Shown piece after piece: positions 11,041-25,200 of a DNA stretch of 64,000 nucleotides. The position numbers were made by a program, and so were the translations under genes. The stretch's first letter is position 1. Every line of letters starts with the position of its first letter. This DNA is from Terebella lapidaria (Eukaryota; Annelida; Polychaeta; Terebellida; Terebellidae): assembly GCA_949152475.1 (NCBI GenBank), contig OX424555.1:97993515-98057514 (forward strand), written 5' to 3'. Under the pieces are notes generated by a model, which made no database searches, had not been told where the DNA came from, and saw only the letters and a program-made list of their open reading frames with translations.

Positions 11041-14000
11041 GACGACCATCGAGGGGTGAGCAAGGGTGGCGCGGTCGTTCCTGGGCGATTATCTCGCTAT
11101 AGGGCAGCACGATGGTGGTGCGCGCCGCCCGAAGTTGGAATGAACAGGTCGGACACGCCCGGAAGAGATAATGGGTGTTTCCTCCTATCCGGAGTTCGCC
11201 GGAACTGAAATCCGTGATCACCCGGTGGATTCGTAAAAAGTTCATTCCAATGACCCCGGCTGCTCTGATATCCGTGACTATCGCCTTTGTTGTATAGGTG
11301 ATACCTCCAAGTTTGATTGGGAGGTCAATCAGTCCATGGGTACGGATGTTGTTGTTATCCGCTCTGAAGAGCTTGGAACTGCCAGCAGGAAAGCGAGTTC
11401 CCGCTTGTACGTCCTCGTGGAGATGAAGGTTACCTCTGAGCCGGAGTCTACAAGGAACTGCACCGGCTCCAGCACAAATGGCAAAGGTAGGTACCAACAT
11501 GGGTCCCTAACCAGTGCGCACGTCGGATGGGTTCAGCTACAGAGTCCTCGTTGTCTGCCTCAGCAGCGGAGGAGCTAGATGTATCCTCAAGGACCACTCT
11601 TGGAGGAGTTATATCGACTGGAGGATCGTCCGGCTTGTCAGCGGTTGGGATCAGCGGGTGGGCCACATGGCAACTGTCCCCGGATGCAGTGTTGGTCGCC
11701 ACCACGTCTGGCTTCCCTCACGTGAGTGTTGTCACGGCTGTCCCGGAGGACCTGGGCAAAAGGAAGGGTTTCTCCAGCGGGGCTCAGGCAAGCTGCCCTC
11801 ATAGCCACAAGCCTGCAAGCGCTCCAGCAACTCCGGACACTGTAAGCAATGTCCCTGTTTTCCGCACAACTGTCCCTGTTTTCCACAGAAGTAACAGGGC
11901 CAGTTGGCATTAGGTCCGGAGCTGAAATCGCAGGTTCGATCCCAGCGCAGTGCAAAATCATCTGTGCCGTGCTGATATCATTCTCTTCCTGGTTTTACTC
12001 GTCTGAGGATAAATATGATGCAGCGGCCGGAACCGCTTGCACCAGCGTCATTGGAGGGTTAATCTTAAGGTTTGTATCGCAGAGCGATGGAGCACCATTT
12101 GGAGGTTGGTGAGGGTTTCCTCAATGACCGGTCATACACGATGAGGTCGTTGATGATTGCACACCATAACTCGCTTCCAGAGGAACCATTTTAGCAGTAT
12201 TTCCAGGAGGCGCTCGAACGTCGCAGGGGCATTGCAGAGCCCAAACGGCATTACCTCAAATTGGTAGAGCCTGTTCTCAGTGACAAAGGCTGTTTTAGCT
12301 CTATCACTCTCATCCATCTCGACCTGCCAATACCCAGAGGCCACAGAAATAGTGCGACCCGACCAGGGCATCGAATGCCTCCTCAATGTGCGTCTTTCTT
12401 CTTCATCATAACCACAGGACTGGACGAGGGACTATCACTGGGTTCAATGATGTCTAGCTCGAGCATCTTCTGCACCTTCCAGTCAATGAGCTCTTGGTGC
12501 ACGATAGCTGCTCGTCGTCTATGCTGTTTGATCAGACGCTCATCCTGGAGGTCGATGCGGTGTTTGGCTACGTCTGTCTTGCCAACTGCACTGCCCGGAC
12601 TCATGAACACATCTGGACTCATGCTCAAACCTACTCGCAGGGACCTCTGGGTAGGCTTTCTGGCTGAGTTTGCATAAGTTAAACGCATAGTCAGTCAAGG
12701 ACTCTGTCACCAAGCGGTAACAAGTTTTGAACCTCGGCCGGAGCTGCAGGAGATAGTGGTTCGGATCTGCGTTATCTCCATTGAACCGCTTATGCCATGA
12801 CGACTGGTCCTGGTTTCCGGTCACACGGGGAGTGCTCGCGGATGTCTGATATGGATCCAGAGTCGGCGGCGTAACAAGGCGCAGCCCAAGCTCCAGACCT
12901 ACTCATGACAGGACCCACAGGAGCGGATCCATAAGCCACAGACGTGGGTGGAGGGTAACCAGGGGCTGCGAACAGGTACGCACCCATGTACATCCCACTA
13001 TGACTGTGTGCGGAGGGAACTCCCTCCAATCACATTGGATATGATACAGGCGAGACGGAGTAGCCTGCGTAACTTGGGGCCGAAGTCACCAGTTGCCAGC
13101 TTGCTCGCGGAGCAGGATAGCTCGAACACGAGGCCGCGGTTCCAACTGCCGGAACAGCAGAAGCCATAGCCAACGTGGTGCCTCCGAGTCGCGGCACAGG
13201 CACGGGTCCCAAGGTATGGGTCACCGCCACCTTCGGGCTCGGATGAACCGAGGGCAAGACCGGCGGGCCGGCCATCCCTGGGCTGTAGGGGACCGAAGGA
13301 GTCAACCTCGGTGTGGCGGGCTGGCTGCGCTTGTACTCGTCCAGTACAATCTGAATCAACCGTGATCCCTCTCCGACAGCTGCTTCATAGAGGGCTGGTG
13401 TCGTGGACTGGTGTCCTGAACGACGGAGTCGCACTCCGAGGGCAACACATGTTGCAACCCCACAGGGTCAACTCTACATCCGGAGAAGGAGTCTGGGACG
13501 TCTGGGATGTCTCTGAGGACTGGGATTGGTCCTTCGAGTCGTCCGGACGTTCCTCCACATGGCTGGAGCCATCGCAGGCTGGCGCGTGGCCAGTCTGAGA
13601 ACGAGTATGTTGGGCTATACTATCTTCATTCATCGTTATTGTTTATCTCTGAGTGTCCCGGAGGAGAGCAGGTGGTCCTCAGGGACGAGGGGGTAAAGAT
13701 ACTAAACAGTAGGCTGCAATGAGACGCCGTTGGACTGATACTGGTCACGGCACCAATGTAAAGTTTGAAGTATAACCAGGTAAACAGTCCGCCGAACAAG
13801 TCCGGCCGTCATACATTACTCAGATATTGCATCATCACTGTCATGTAGCCCGCTGTCGCCGATGCCACTGCTGCGCGGATAGAACATCGGACAGCCTGAC
13901 GGTCTGCCAGAGCCTGTGTCGCACCATCCCATCCCCCGGATCTAAATAGCCCCCCTCCTGGGCCCCCAATTGGAAATTGCCCCTGGGGTCCTCATGGACC

Positions 14001-14184
14001 CGCTTTAGCCAGGAAAAAAGTTATGTGGAGCACATGGCCGTGCTCGCCGTCATCCTCTCGCCTTGACTGCTCTGAGACAACTCCGAGTAAGCAGGGTGGG
14101 CTGGCAGGTTATATAGCTGCCAGCATGCGAGAGCGAGGGCTCACGTCAAACCATTGTAACAGTATATTGGAGCTAGGATTAACA
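11036..14184 (-). mobile_element. Ty3/Gypsy retrotransposon, copy 2 (rearranged, decayed)
   Basis: Same family as copy 1. It has a 5' LTR at 13757-14184 with the same primer-binding site, an N-terminal Gag region (about 13030-13633) sharing the PRLGGTTLA motif, an RT portion (about 12132-12688) with [10 protein letters not shown] and MPFGLCNAPATFERLL, and a protease portion (11036-11500) with LVDSGSEVT and VIGMNFLR. The RT piece lies between Gag pieces rather than after the protease, so the parts are out of the usual order. It is clearly dead, with many breaks, and older than copy 1. Confidence 0.85.
13757..14184 (-). repeat. 5' LTR of Gypsy copy 2
   Basis: About 430 bp. The inner edge ACATTGGTGCCGTGACC and the outer edge motif CCATTGT...ATTAACA parallel the LTR at 4904-5513. 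It is shorter than that LTR. Confidence 0.65.
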
Positions 14185-14596
14185 GTGCGTAGCTAGGCAG
14201 TGCATGGGCTTCGAACTTGAAGTAGCCAAAACAAGAATAATGTGTGAAAAGCCAAACTCCTATCTCAATATTTACCACTATCACGCCAAATATCTCGTAG
14301 AAGATTATGTCTTGTTACACAGTCTACATATCACGTCGTGACATCGCGTAAAAGCTTACTAAAGTGACATCACAATTTGACATCATAAAGTTATTTTGAA
14401 TTTAAGCTTAAACACATTTCTTACAACATATAGATGCTCTTGAAATGTTTATGTCCCGATGTTCAAAATAATTTTGGGACTTGGCGTTATTACCTCATAG
14501 TTATAGGGAATGAGACGTGTTGTCATGACGTGATCACAGTGTATTAATAAGACGTAAATTTTATACGAGATATTTAACGTAATATTGGTGCTTGCT

Positions 14597-15203
14597 TGTA
14601 CCGAACGGCCTGAAAAACCGGGATTTTTGTGTTGGGCCAATATCTCATGAAATGCGGTGTGTTTGTGCAAATAAATGTGTCAGAACAATGTGGGACCCTC
14701 TGACCCTCATAGCCATTCGATTGAAACAATTTGAGTAGTCTACATTGGATACTTTTGATATAGATTCATTTTCCAGTTTAATATCCAAATGTGAGAGATT
14801 TCTGGCAACTTTTACCAGGGTCAGCAAACTGCTGTCAAGCATGAATTTTATTTTTTTTAGAATTCTTTTTTTCCCAGAAAATAATCTTTGATGATAAAAA
14901 TTCCTCTGACAGTTGATTTGGTCAGCTATCTCAGGTAAATAATATTACCTTAAACAATGTATACCCATTCACTGATGAAGGTTCTGTCACCGATTTATGA
15001 AGTTTATGAAGGATTTGACTATGTGAACTCAAAATATAGGCCTACCCACCTGTAGACCATCTAAATGATTCCAGTGAACAAATATGAAGGTATTTCATGG
15101 CTCTGACTTATTTATTGACACACACATACTGTGTATAGTGCATTTAATGAGATATTGGTCCAACAGGAAAATCCCCGGTTCAGGCTCTCATGCCCTTCGT
15201 AGC
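14597..15203. mobile_element. MITE-like element with ~45-bp inverted ends
   Basis: The left end (GGCCTGAAAAACCGGGATTT then GGGCCAATATCTCAT) is matched in inverted orientation at the right end (GAGATATTGGTCCAACAGG then CCCCGGTTCAGGC). The element is about 600 bp with no open frame. The class is unknown. Confidence 0.6.
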
Positions 15204-17126
15204 GGATTTTTGACATTAGAGCGTTGGGGGTGAAGCCCCCAACCCTCTACATGTCTATGTGCTGACTTTTTCATGGAGGTTTCATGCCAAACTATCGACG
15301 CCCGTTTTGGCAGGTAAACCTTCAGACACCTACTCCAAATGAGGATTTTCTTCGTCTTTGACATAAAATCTGTCGAATTGATGGCAAACTTTTAATATTC
15401 CACAGATGTATAATGCATAAATCGATGTGTTAGGATTGAGAAAATAACGTAAGATCCTCAAATTATCCAAAAACGTCCAAAATGGCGGAGCCGATGGAAA
15501 TTGACGTTCCCAGAATGCAAAGCAAATTTTACCGCAATGACGCGTATTATGGTACACACAATTTTCTGTGCAGCAATACGTGCATGCATACATCATCTTG
15601 CGTGTGACATTCTCTGGCGTTATGATGAGGTAAACACGATGATACGTCTGCGACGCCACGGCTAAATTTACCGTAATTTGACGTATTGTATCACATGACG
15701 ATTGAGATGTTCCATGCGGGGATGCGAATTTTTATTTTAAACTGGCCTTTCAATTCGCCCAGTAGGCATATGTATCATGATATCAGATGCAGATATTTCT
15801 CATGGTTTTCAATATTTTTTTTTATTTATTTTTTTTAAATGAAATACCATTTTAGTAGGCGTAAAATCTATTACATTGAGTTACATCTATCTGTTACATT
15901 GAGTTCAAAATAAATTTTTACTTATTAGGAATATGAATGAAGTAGGCCTATGTTTTTCATCATAATATACTGTCGTGGTGCTGATGATATGCTCGAGCTC
16001 TAATGTCGTCCCCCGCAGTTAGCTGCATTTTCTTGTTTGGTATGGACCAGTACCAAGCTGTCAGCGGGAATCAAGCAAGCCGATAGAGCAGTATTTCGTT
16101 AAAATATACTTATGGTGCCTAATTAGCTTATGATGCTTGGAATTACCCCTTCAATATATCTGAAAATTGCACGTGCTTTACACTTAACGGCACTTTACAG
16201 ATAACGTCGTGACACACGTGTGTCGAAACCCTGGTAGGCCTAATAATTTGCATGTTCATCATGCTGGTTTTGCAGGTCGTTTGTTGAAATTAAAATATAC
16301 AAATTCGCATATAGCTGGCCCATTCAAGGCGCATGATTCCTATACACTTGTTCTGTATAAATTATTTTCCTGTGTGAAATGACAGAAATAGTTCACCACG
16401 TTAAAATCAAGAACCAATTTGTCGTCAGATCCTCCAAGGCCTCGCGGCCTTCATTATTTGTCAGAGGTCGGTTTTTAGCGCACTCCTGTCGGGGAATGTT
16501 TTGCGGAGAATTTGAACACCAAAACAAAAGTTTGTTTATTGTGAGGGAAACATACTGTATTTATTCAGGCTTTCTTAACACGTGCATTCCTTACTAACTG
16601 TCAACTGCACATTGTTAGTATAAAACGTGAATGAATAGATCTTTATTGTATTGATACGTTTTTATTTAGATTTTCTTACAGTTTGGTTCATATTTTCATG
16701 TCTGGACTTGCAAGTTTGGCTGTTCTGTGTTCATTCCAAGCCAGGCAAGGTCAGAACAACTTACAATTTATCAGAGTGAGCTTAGAGTATGCTAAGTTAT
16801 CTGCATGTTTAGATCTGATTTAGAATCTGTCAGTGTACTGAGTGTTAGAGACTCAAAAATCTGAACAAGACCACAGTCCACAGCGGGGTAGACCGATCAA
16901 CACAGTTTTCGTCATGTTACAGTAAGCAAGGCAAATCAGTAAAACAGCAACTTCAAAGAATAAATAAGTTTTAATGTTTTGCGCAGGGTAAACATTCAAC
17001 ATGCCTTCACATAATATTAGTATAATTTATTCAATATGACGTTCATAATCTTGAGAGTTTAGAACCAAAAAAATCCATGTCACTGGACTGGGACAAACAT
17101 GAACTACTCACAGTATAGATGCTTTG

Positions 17127-17232
17127 CTGTGACGTCACACTGGACGGCAAAATCATGTACAACGTCCAGTGTTTGTTGGTTCTATTGTGATTTCACTGGG
17201 AATTTTGCCGTCTAGTATGGCGTCATAAATAG
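17127..17232. mobile_element. Short palindromic MITE-like element
   Basis: TGACGTCACACTGGACGGCAA at the left is mirrored by TTTTGCCGTCTAGTATGGCG at the right, enclosing about 50 bp with a second GTCCAGTG motif. The total is about 105 bp. Confidence 0.55.
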
Positions 17233-17959
17233 AGAAGAAAAACGTTATGACGTGGCAGCACAGCATACACTAGATTGAATGCAATCTCTGTGATCTTGAC
17301 GATAAACAGAGATTGAGACCAACGTCACAAAAATATAAACATTCAAGCTGTATGTATAGACAATGCAGTAGAAAACGTCATAAACGTAATATGATGATCG
17401 GGTGGGAAACTCAAAATGGGGATCGATAATCATGACTGAAAATGAAACATTTGTCTCAAAAACTCTGGATACAACGACTCTGCACTCAGTGTGGTAAATT
17501 CCGTGTGTATATGCAGTAAGGTGAGTTATTTTAGATCCAAACTACAAGTGTTAGATGGTGTCCCCCGTCAGTTTTCATATGTGTATTGATGTATAAAAAG
17601 GCATGTTGGTTTACAGCCGCTCCGAGGCGGCTGTATTTCTTGACTAAGCCTACACTGCCTCAATTATGGAGTGGTTTTATTGACATTATTGTTGGTGATC
17701 AACCTAATTGTACAAACACGGGTTGAGCCTCTTACTGTTGAAGATCAATTACAGGAATTATAGTTAAAAGAACGGTGATTTGTTGGGGATATAAATGGAA
17801 AGCAATGAAAAGCACTCATCAAAGTTGCCAATATAATACTGATTACACTACTACCGCTCCATACTTTGCCCCATTCATTATTCCTCAGATTATTGCAGAC
17901 GACGATTGTTTTGATGCAAATGCCACTTTTAACATTTGAATGTACTTGACCCCAACCCT

Positions 17960-18395
17960 GGCGTCAGAGTACCTAATCATCAACCCTGTCCCTAATCCTC
18001 GACCCCTGCTAACGGTTGAGCAAACCTTGAATAAACTAAAATGTGAAATGTTCTGAAATGTGTACGAGCCGTCCGTCCTAAATTCGCCTCATTCCCAAAT
18101 TCACCAACAGGGTTTTCAGACCTTGTAATGCAAATGAAACCAACCAGTTCTATCATCAATCGAGACTCTGATATTCAATCTTTGTACCAGCAGTTTGTTT
18201 TTCATAAAACGAGTTTCTGAGCTCTGATAATATTGACTTGGCGAATTTTGGGATGTGGCGAATTTAGGACGGATGGCTCGTATTAGAAGTACTTTCAATA
18301 TGTTTTTTGTCAGATGTCTGTTTTGCACAGCTGTTTGGCAGTGTTTGCAAGGGTCGAGGATTAAGGACAGGTTCGATGATCAGGTACCCTGACGA
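17960..18395. mobile_element. Nested inverted-repeat element
   Basis: An outer inverted pair (about 17960-18010 and 18347-18395; shared CTAATCCTCGACCC and GTACCT) encloses an inner pair (about 18063-18110 and 18236-18285; shared ACGAGCC and CCGTCCTAAATTCGCC). The result is a double stem, probably one MITE inserted in another or one element with two stem sections. Confidence 0.6.
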
Positions 18396-19226
18396 TATGT
18401 AGCCACCATGTCATAACGCTACATATGTTTTCAATCACATACCAATCCACTCACGGACCTAAGTAGAGACAACACAAGTACTTGAGTACTCATCGACAGC
18501 TCAACAGGGTCTTCTTTCCTCGCAGATTATGCCAAGCTGGTTCCCATGGCTGTGGTTTTGCTAGATAGTAGAGTGATCAACGTGTTGAGTCACGGCAGAA
18601 ACCGAGTTTTGTATCGATAACCAAGTACTTGGTGAATAAAACTTAAGCTATTAGGTTCAGTAAATATCACGAAATGAATTCTCAAACTGTGACTAAACAT
18701 TGGGAAAAGATCAAAATTTGAGTTGTTGACATTGTTTCGAACAGGAAGCATAGCTGCGCCAACTGGCGATTCATAATGCTGCCTCTAGGCTCTACCGAGT
18801 GCATTGTAAACTAGACGTCAAGGCCTAAAATGCCTTGGAGGCATTTCGGTGTTAAGACTAATTTATAATATTTATAACATGTTTACCATGGGCTCTATGA
18901 CACACCGTTTCTGAAATATAGCCAAAAACGCAAAAGTGCCGACTCGGCAAAGAAATTTCAGTTCAAGGTAAAAGTTCATCCATAATATCCCTCTGACATG
19001 GACACATGTGGAACGAGACTTTGGTGCCCTATACATAGTGAATTGACGATATATCTAAGAAAGTTTGCCATTACAATCTCCAGTTGATAATTTTATACAA
19101 GTACTCGGTTACAAGTCGAGTCACAACACCCGAGTACTTGAGTTTCAAAATCTGTACTTGTGCTGATCCTAGACCTAAGTGTTCAAAAAGTTTGTTTTTA
19201 GAAGAATTTGTGTGTTTTTGTTGCAG

Positions 19227-22200
19227 AAGTTGGTGAAGGGAACGCAATGGAGCACATAGAAGGGCCAGGTTTGTCACCCTGATTTCAAAGTTATACTTTT
19301 GGTATGCTCACTATCATCTGTGTTGATTCATGTAAATAAAAATAAATCTGGGTGGATAATATCTTGATCCTGTATTTGTCACAGCACTGGTGGGTCTGGC
19401 AAATGACATGTTGGCACAGCTCCATGTCCCCACCAGAGTGCAGCACTGGACTGACATCAGATCATCTGTCTTCGTAACTCTGTTTGAGGGACTCTGCGGC
19501 GAAAGTCTGCCAGGTAATCCACGATCCTGTACATTAATACCAGAAACTCCTCGGCAAATGAAGTAACAGCCTGCTTAACAGTGGTATTTTTTCCGTGCTG
19601 ACAGATGTGATTCACAATCCACGCTGTCGGGAAGATGAGATCCACAATTGTCAGTCAGTGATCGACACACTGTCACTGGATATCCTGAACACACCACTGT
19701 CACACATCACCGGGGACGATGTCGTGGACGGTCAGATCACTGCCATCGGAAACCTTCTCGAGGTCTTCTCCGGACTGCTTGAGTACATCATCGACAAGAT
19801 CGGCAGTGAGCCGTCCACCGACACAGACGATAGGCGTTCACCCGTACATGGTAGGTGGCAGACATCATAAGGCACTCAGTCATGCTGATAGATGAACAAA
19901 CACTGATCTTCTAAAGGCAATGAGCCAGACCACTGGCAGGTAAAATTTAGATCAGGTAGACTATGGATAGCCAATTGTTGATTGGGAATTGTTAACTGCA
20001 CGTTTTGTGTTTTCATTGATCTGACAAAAATATGCCACACTATTCCTGCAGGCCTGCTGGCCACACAAATAAATCTCTTCATTGTAGCTTACTTGTATTC
20101 TGTACAAACAAGTGCTGTGTATTTGTGTCACAGACCAGACTGACCCCGATCGACTGACGCCCGGTCTGATTGACGACATTCTGGAGCGGGAACTGGGACG
20201 GGGCCACTCCGCCCTTGGTCGCGGGCGCTCGCTGGGCCGGAATGAGGTCAACCGCACCACGGGTATCCAGAACTCACAGCGTGGGCGAAATCATTCCCCG
20301 AATGCCAGGAATGGTGGGAGGAGGACTGGGTGGCTGGAGGCCAGTGGAGACCTCGGGTATAATATCAATCACCTTGCTGGAAGTGAAGTCCCTGGTATTG
20401 AAATATTTACAGTGTTAAATCCTGATGTTGAAACACTCTATTGGATTACTTACAGTTCAACAAATGGCTCAGCCCGAGATGCTAATAGTACTTCAGAATT
20501 GATCGCATTGGGCAATGTTGATAGGTACTGGAACAAACTTATACCCACTTAACTCACGAAAAATTTTTAACATTAGGTAAACTCTCAGCAAGTAATACAT
20601 TATGTCTTGTCCTGTTTTCCTCTGATAGCAGTTGGATCAGTGGTTCCGCAGGATCCCCCAACAAGACTGCAGACCTGATAGCTCTAGGTGACCAGATGCG
20701 TTATCTTCCCTCTGGCCCCCGGTCGCCTGGTTATCATGATAATGGTGCCACAGCACTGTCCTCTGTGCGACTCAGTGGACCGTTATCACACACACCTCCC
20801 GTACGCGACTCCGGCCCGAAACTCCCCGATCGGCCTCATACTGGGAACGGTTCACAAGGCAATGGCTATGGCCAATCAACTGCTGCCGAAAAACTGCCAT
20901 CCAGCAGTGGTACAGGTTCTGTATGCTCTACACTGTGTGTTTATTTGCTGTGACTATTTAAGCGTGGAATCTCACCACCATAACGCTTGATGCTGTTCCC
21001 TGAAAGCAATTTGTTACTCCGTTATAGTTTCAGACTTGATCCAGAAGAGTCTGGAGTTAGAAAGAAGTTTGGGTCTGGATCCGAAGCGTCGTGACGAACT
21101 GAGCATGATTGCCTCGTCTCTTGACAACCTACGCCCTGAGGGTACCGAGGCTAGAGAAAACCGCGGAAATCTCAGAGCCGGACTGGAACCAGTACCTGGG
21201 AGCAGTGACCCGATACAAAGCAATGGCAGTGATATACAAACCAACAGGCATCATTCAAGCGAGATCGATACTGAAAGGAACGGTAATGAGATTCGTGGTG
21301 CCCATAGTGATGATATGAATGGCATAGCTGCTCGTATCAATGGTACTGATGCGCATAAAACTGGGAGCACATTGGACACAGGCCCCAGAGGATTGTCAAG
21401 GGAACCGCCAACAACTACTCCATCTGTGAGTGCTCTGAGTGAATTCCTTTTCTAACAACATCCCATCATCTCTTGAACTGTATATGTACATGTTTGATCA
21501 CTCAGTTTGCTACACTATATATTGTAGTAGTGCTTGTTTGTGTAGACATTAATTGGTTTGCCCCATATTTGTGTACAAAGTTGTTGTATTAGCTTTGACC
21601 ATCTGCACATTCCCCGCCGCAGGGCCTGGACTCAAGCCTGGCGAGCTCGCTGACGTTGCCTCGTGCTGACAGGGACGCGGACAGGAGTGGACTCGCACCG
21701 TTTGACAGCGTAGGTGTGCGTCCACGGCCGGAGAGTGACCGGTTGTCGTCCAGTCTTCCCATGAGCAGGCTGCCTGAATCTGACCGGTCTGGGGTCCACC
21801 GCGTCTACACACATCATCTGTACCACCACTACACGCCAGGTCAGCAGCCTCAGCTAGGAGCCTCGGCTGTAATTCTGTGCATTCCTGAAATTTATGATAA
21901 AATGGCTATTGTAACCCAGGAAAGTCCTGTTACAGGAAGCAGAGGTGCGGCTGTGTCTTCTTTGCCTGTGTCATCCACTTTTGGGGATCGTCCTGTAGGG
22001 GGCACCACTGGTAGCCATGGGACTGACGCACCTTCACGTTATGACTCCTCGAGGCCGGAGGCAGAATCGGACAGACATCTTGCAGACAGAGGTTTGTATC
22101 TCAGCTTTGTTAATACCTGTATATCATTCTTTCCAGAAATCTTGAAATTTTATCAAGCAAATTAGTGTTCTTGGTCCATCATCTTCATACGTATTGCAGC

Positions 22201-25200
22201 TTCAGGGACTGCTCCAACGCTGCTGTTGAGCAGTCAAGAGCCAGAACAGAGTTCCAAACAGCGGGGCCGCGGCGCAACCAGGTATGGATGGGAAAAGCCT
22301 ATTTCTGTAATATATAGGAAGATTGATTCAGTGTCAGAATTATACCAAATCCTTGTTGGCAGTCTCCGCTAACAGTGTAGATGATCTACTCATGTACTCA
22401 CTCCCCCAACCTTGTTAGGGTTCCGGGTTCTGTCAGTCAGTCATACGAGAACCTAGAAAACCTGATGAGGGATACCGTGGAGTGTGCGCGGGCTGCCGTG
22501 AAGTCCAGTCCCCTGCGAGAGCGCCCCTTGTCGGACAACGCCTCGGTCAGCACAATAGATCCTGCCGAATCAGACGACAGTCGATACAGGGACATGTCCA
22601 AAGCACTCAGGTCTGTCGAGTTATCTTGTCCTTGGGAGCAATGGTCTGTTTCAGAACTGATGTTCATTATAAGGGAACAATTATTGTATCCCCCGAACAA
22701 AGTTCGGCGGATACTATGGATTTGGCTTCGTCGTCCGCGTCCGCAGAGATTTTCTTGTGAACGCGCTACAGGCCGCAATTCTCACCCGATCACCATTATT
22801 TTTTGCAGGCACATATATAATGGTAAGATCCCGACACCAATCGATTTTGGTTGCCGTGGCAACTGAATTGGTCGTTTGGGGACACATTTTGGATTGAAAA
22901 TAGCCTGTTTGAGACACATGGCTTGTGAACGCGCTACAGGCCGCAATTCTCAGCCGATCACCATTATTTTTTGCAGGCACATATATTATGGTAAGATCCC
23001 GACACCAATCGATTTTGGTTGCCGTGGCAACTGAATTGGTCGTTTGGGGACACATATTGCATTGAAAACAGCCTGTTTGAGACACATGGCTTGTGAACGC
23101 TCTACAGATGGCAATTTTTGACGAATCTCGATAATATTTGGAAGTGTTGTTGGGAAGGGCTGTCACACGAAACCAATCGTTTTTTAGAATGATCATGTAA
23201 ATATTATTATGTTAACAGCCTAACTTTTTACAGAATTTTGAAATATCCATTTTGACATGTACCATCATTCCAATAGCCTGTACAATGGAAGGTAATGACA
23301 CTGGTTTCTTGTTCAGAATGGAGAACTGAAGTTTTCAGTGAAAACAGGACAATATTACTGAATAAGTTAACATTAGTTTTACTAGTTAAGTCTATTATTG
23401 TCCACAATAAAAATAGTTTAATAAAAGGTTTGGTCCAGTACAGATTTCATGGGTGTAACTGAATAAGTTAACATTATTTTTAATAGTTAAGTCTATTATT
23501 GACCACAATAAAAATAGTTAAGACAAGAAATATTTATTATTAACCTCAACAAGGTAAATGTTTTGTCCAGTACAAATTTCATTGGTGTAACCGAATAAGT
23601 TAACATTATTTTCACTAGTTAAGTCTATTATTGACCACAATAAAAGTAGTTAAGTCTATTATTGACCACAATAAAAATAGTTAAGATGAGAAATATTTAT
23701 TATTAAGCTCAACAAGGTGAAAGTATGTCCAGTACAGATTTCATGGGTGTACTAAGTTAACATTATTTTTACTAGTTTAGTCTATTATTGACCACAATAA
23801 AAGTAGTTAAGACAAGAAATATTTATTATTGGGCTCAACAAGGTAAAGATTCTGTCCAGTAGACATTTTATGTCTGTAACCAAATAAGTTAACATTTTTT
23901 TTGCTAGTTAAGTCTATTATTGACCTCAATAAAAATAGTTAAGATGAGAAACAATTATTATTGAGTTCAACAAGGTTAAGATTTTGTCCGGTAGAAATTT
24001 CTGGGTGTAACCGAATAAGTTAACTTTATTTTTACATGTTAAGTCTATTATTGACCACAATGAAAATAGTTAAGACAAGAAATATTTATTATTGGGCTCA
24101 ACAAGGTGAAGGCTTTGTCCAGTAGAGATTTTATGGCTGTGATCAAATAAGTTAACATTATTTTTTTGCTAGTTAAGTCTATTATTGATCACAATAGCTT
24201 TTTATGAAAAAATTATCAACTTTTACTTTGAATTTCAACTTGAGACCATGTTTGGCACAAATTATGAGTTAAAATATAACTTATGGTGAAAAATTCGTTC
24301 TGGCTCCAATTTCTTCATCTTGAAATGCAGTTTTGGTCAACTTCTACTTTGAATTTCAACTTGAAAGCATGTTTGGCACATATTATAAGTCGAAATATAA
24401 CTTATGGTGAAAAGTTCGATCTGGCTCCATTTTCGTCATCTTGAAATGCAGTTTTGGTCAATTTTTAGTTTGAATTTCAATTTGAAACCAAGTTTTGCAC
24501 ATATTATGAGTTAAAATATAACTTATGATGAAAAGTTCGATCTGGCTCCAATTTCTTCATCTTGAAATGCAGTTTTGGTCAACTTTTAGCTTGAATTTCA
24601 ACTTGAAACCAAGTTTGGCACATATTATGAGTTAAAATATAACTTATGACGAAAAGTTCTATCTGGCTCCAATTTCGTCATCTTGAAATGCAGTTTTGGT
24701 CAACTTTTACATTGAATTGCAACTTAATACCAAGTTTGGCACATATTATGAGTTGAAATATAACTCATGGCGAAAAGTTTGATCTTGCTCCAATTTCGTC
24801 ATCTTGAAATACAGTTTTGGTCAACTTTTAGTTTGAATTCCAACTTGAAATCAAGTTGGGCAGGTATTATGAGTATATAACTCATGACGAAAAGTTTGAT
24901 CTGGCTCCAATTTTGTCATCTTGAAATGCAGTTTTGATTAACTTTTACTTTGAATTTCAACTTGAAACCATGTTTGGCACATACATGTATTATGAGTCGA
25001 AATATAACTTATGGTGAGAAGTTCAATCTGGCTCCAATTTCGTCATCTTGAAATGCATTTTTGGTCAAATTTTACTTTGAATTTCAACTTGGAACCAAGT
25101 TTTTAAAATATTCAGAGTTGAAATATAAATAGGTGAAAAGATTGATCTATCTGTATTTTCGTTATTTCATCAAACATGTCGAATGGAAATTCATATAAAG

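Larger units (their letters stand above)
14185..19226. other. Non-coding interval upstream of CEP95
   Basis: No coding region can be supported over about 5 kb. It holds three inverted-repeat elements (listed separately), AT-rich stretches (for example 15,800-15,960), and a perfect short hairpin, ACAGCCGC-TCCGA-GGCGGCTGT, near 17,612-17,634. The CEP95 promoter should lie toward the right end, but I see no clear TATA or CpG-rich block. Confidence 0.6.
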
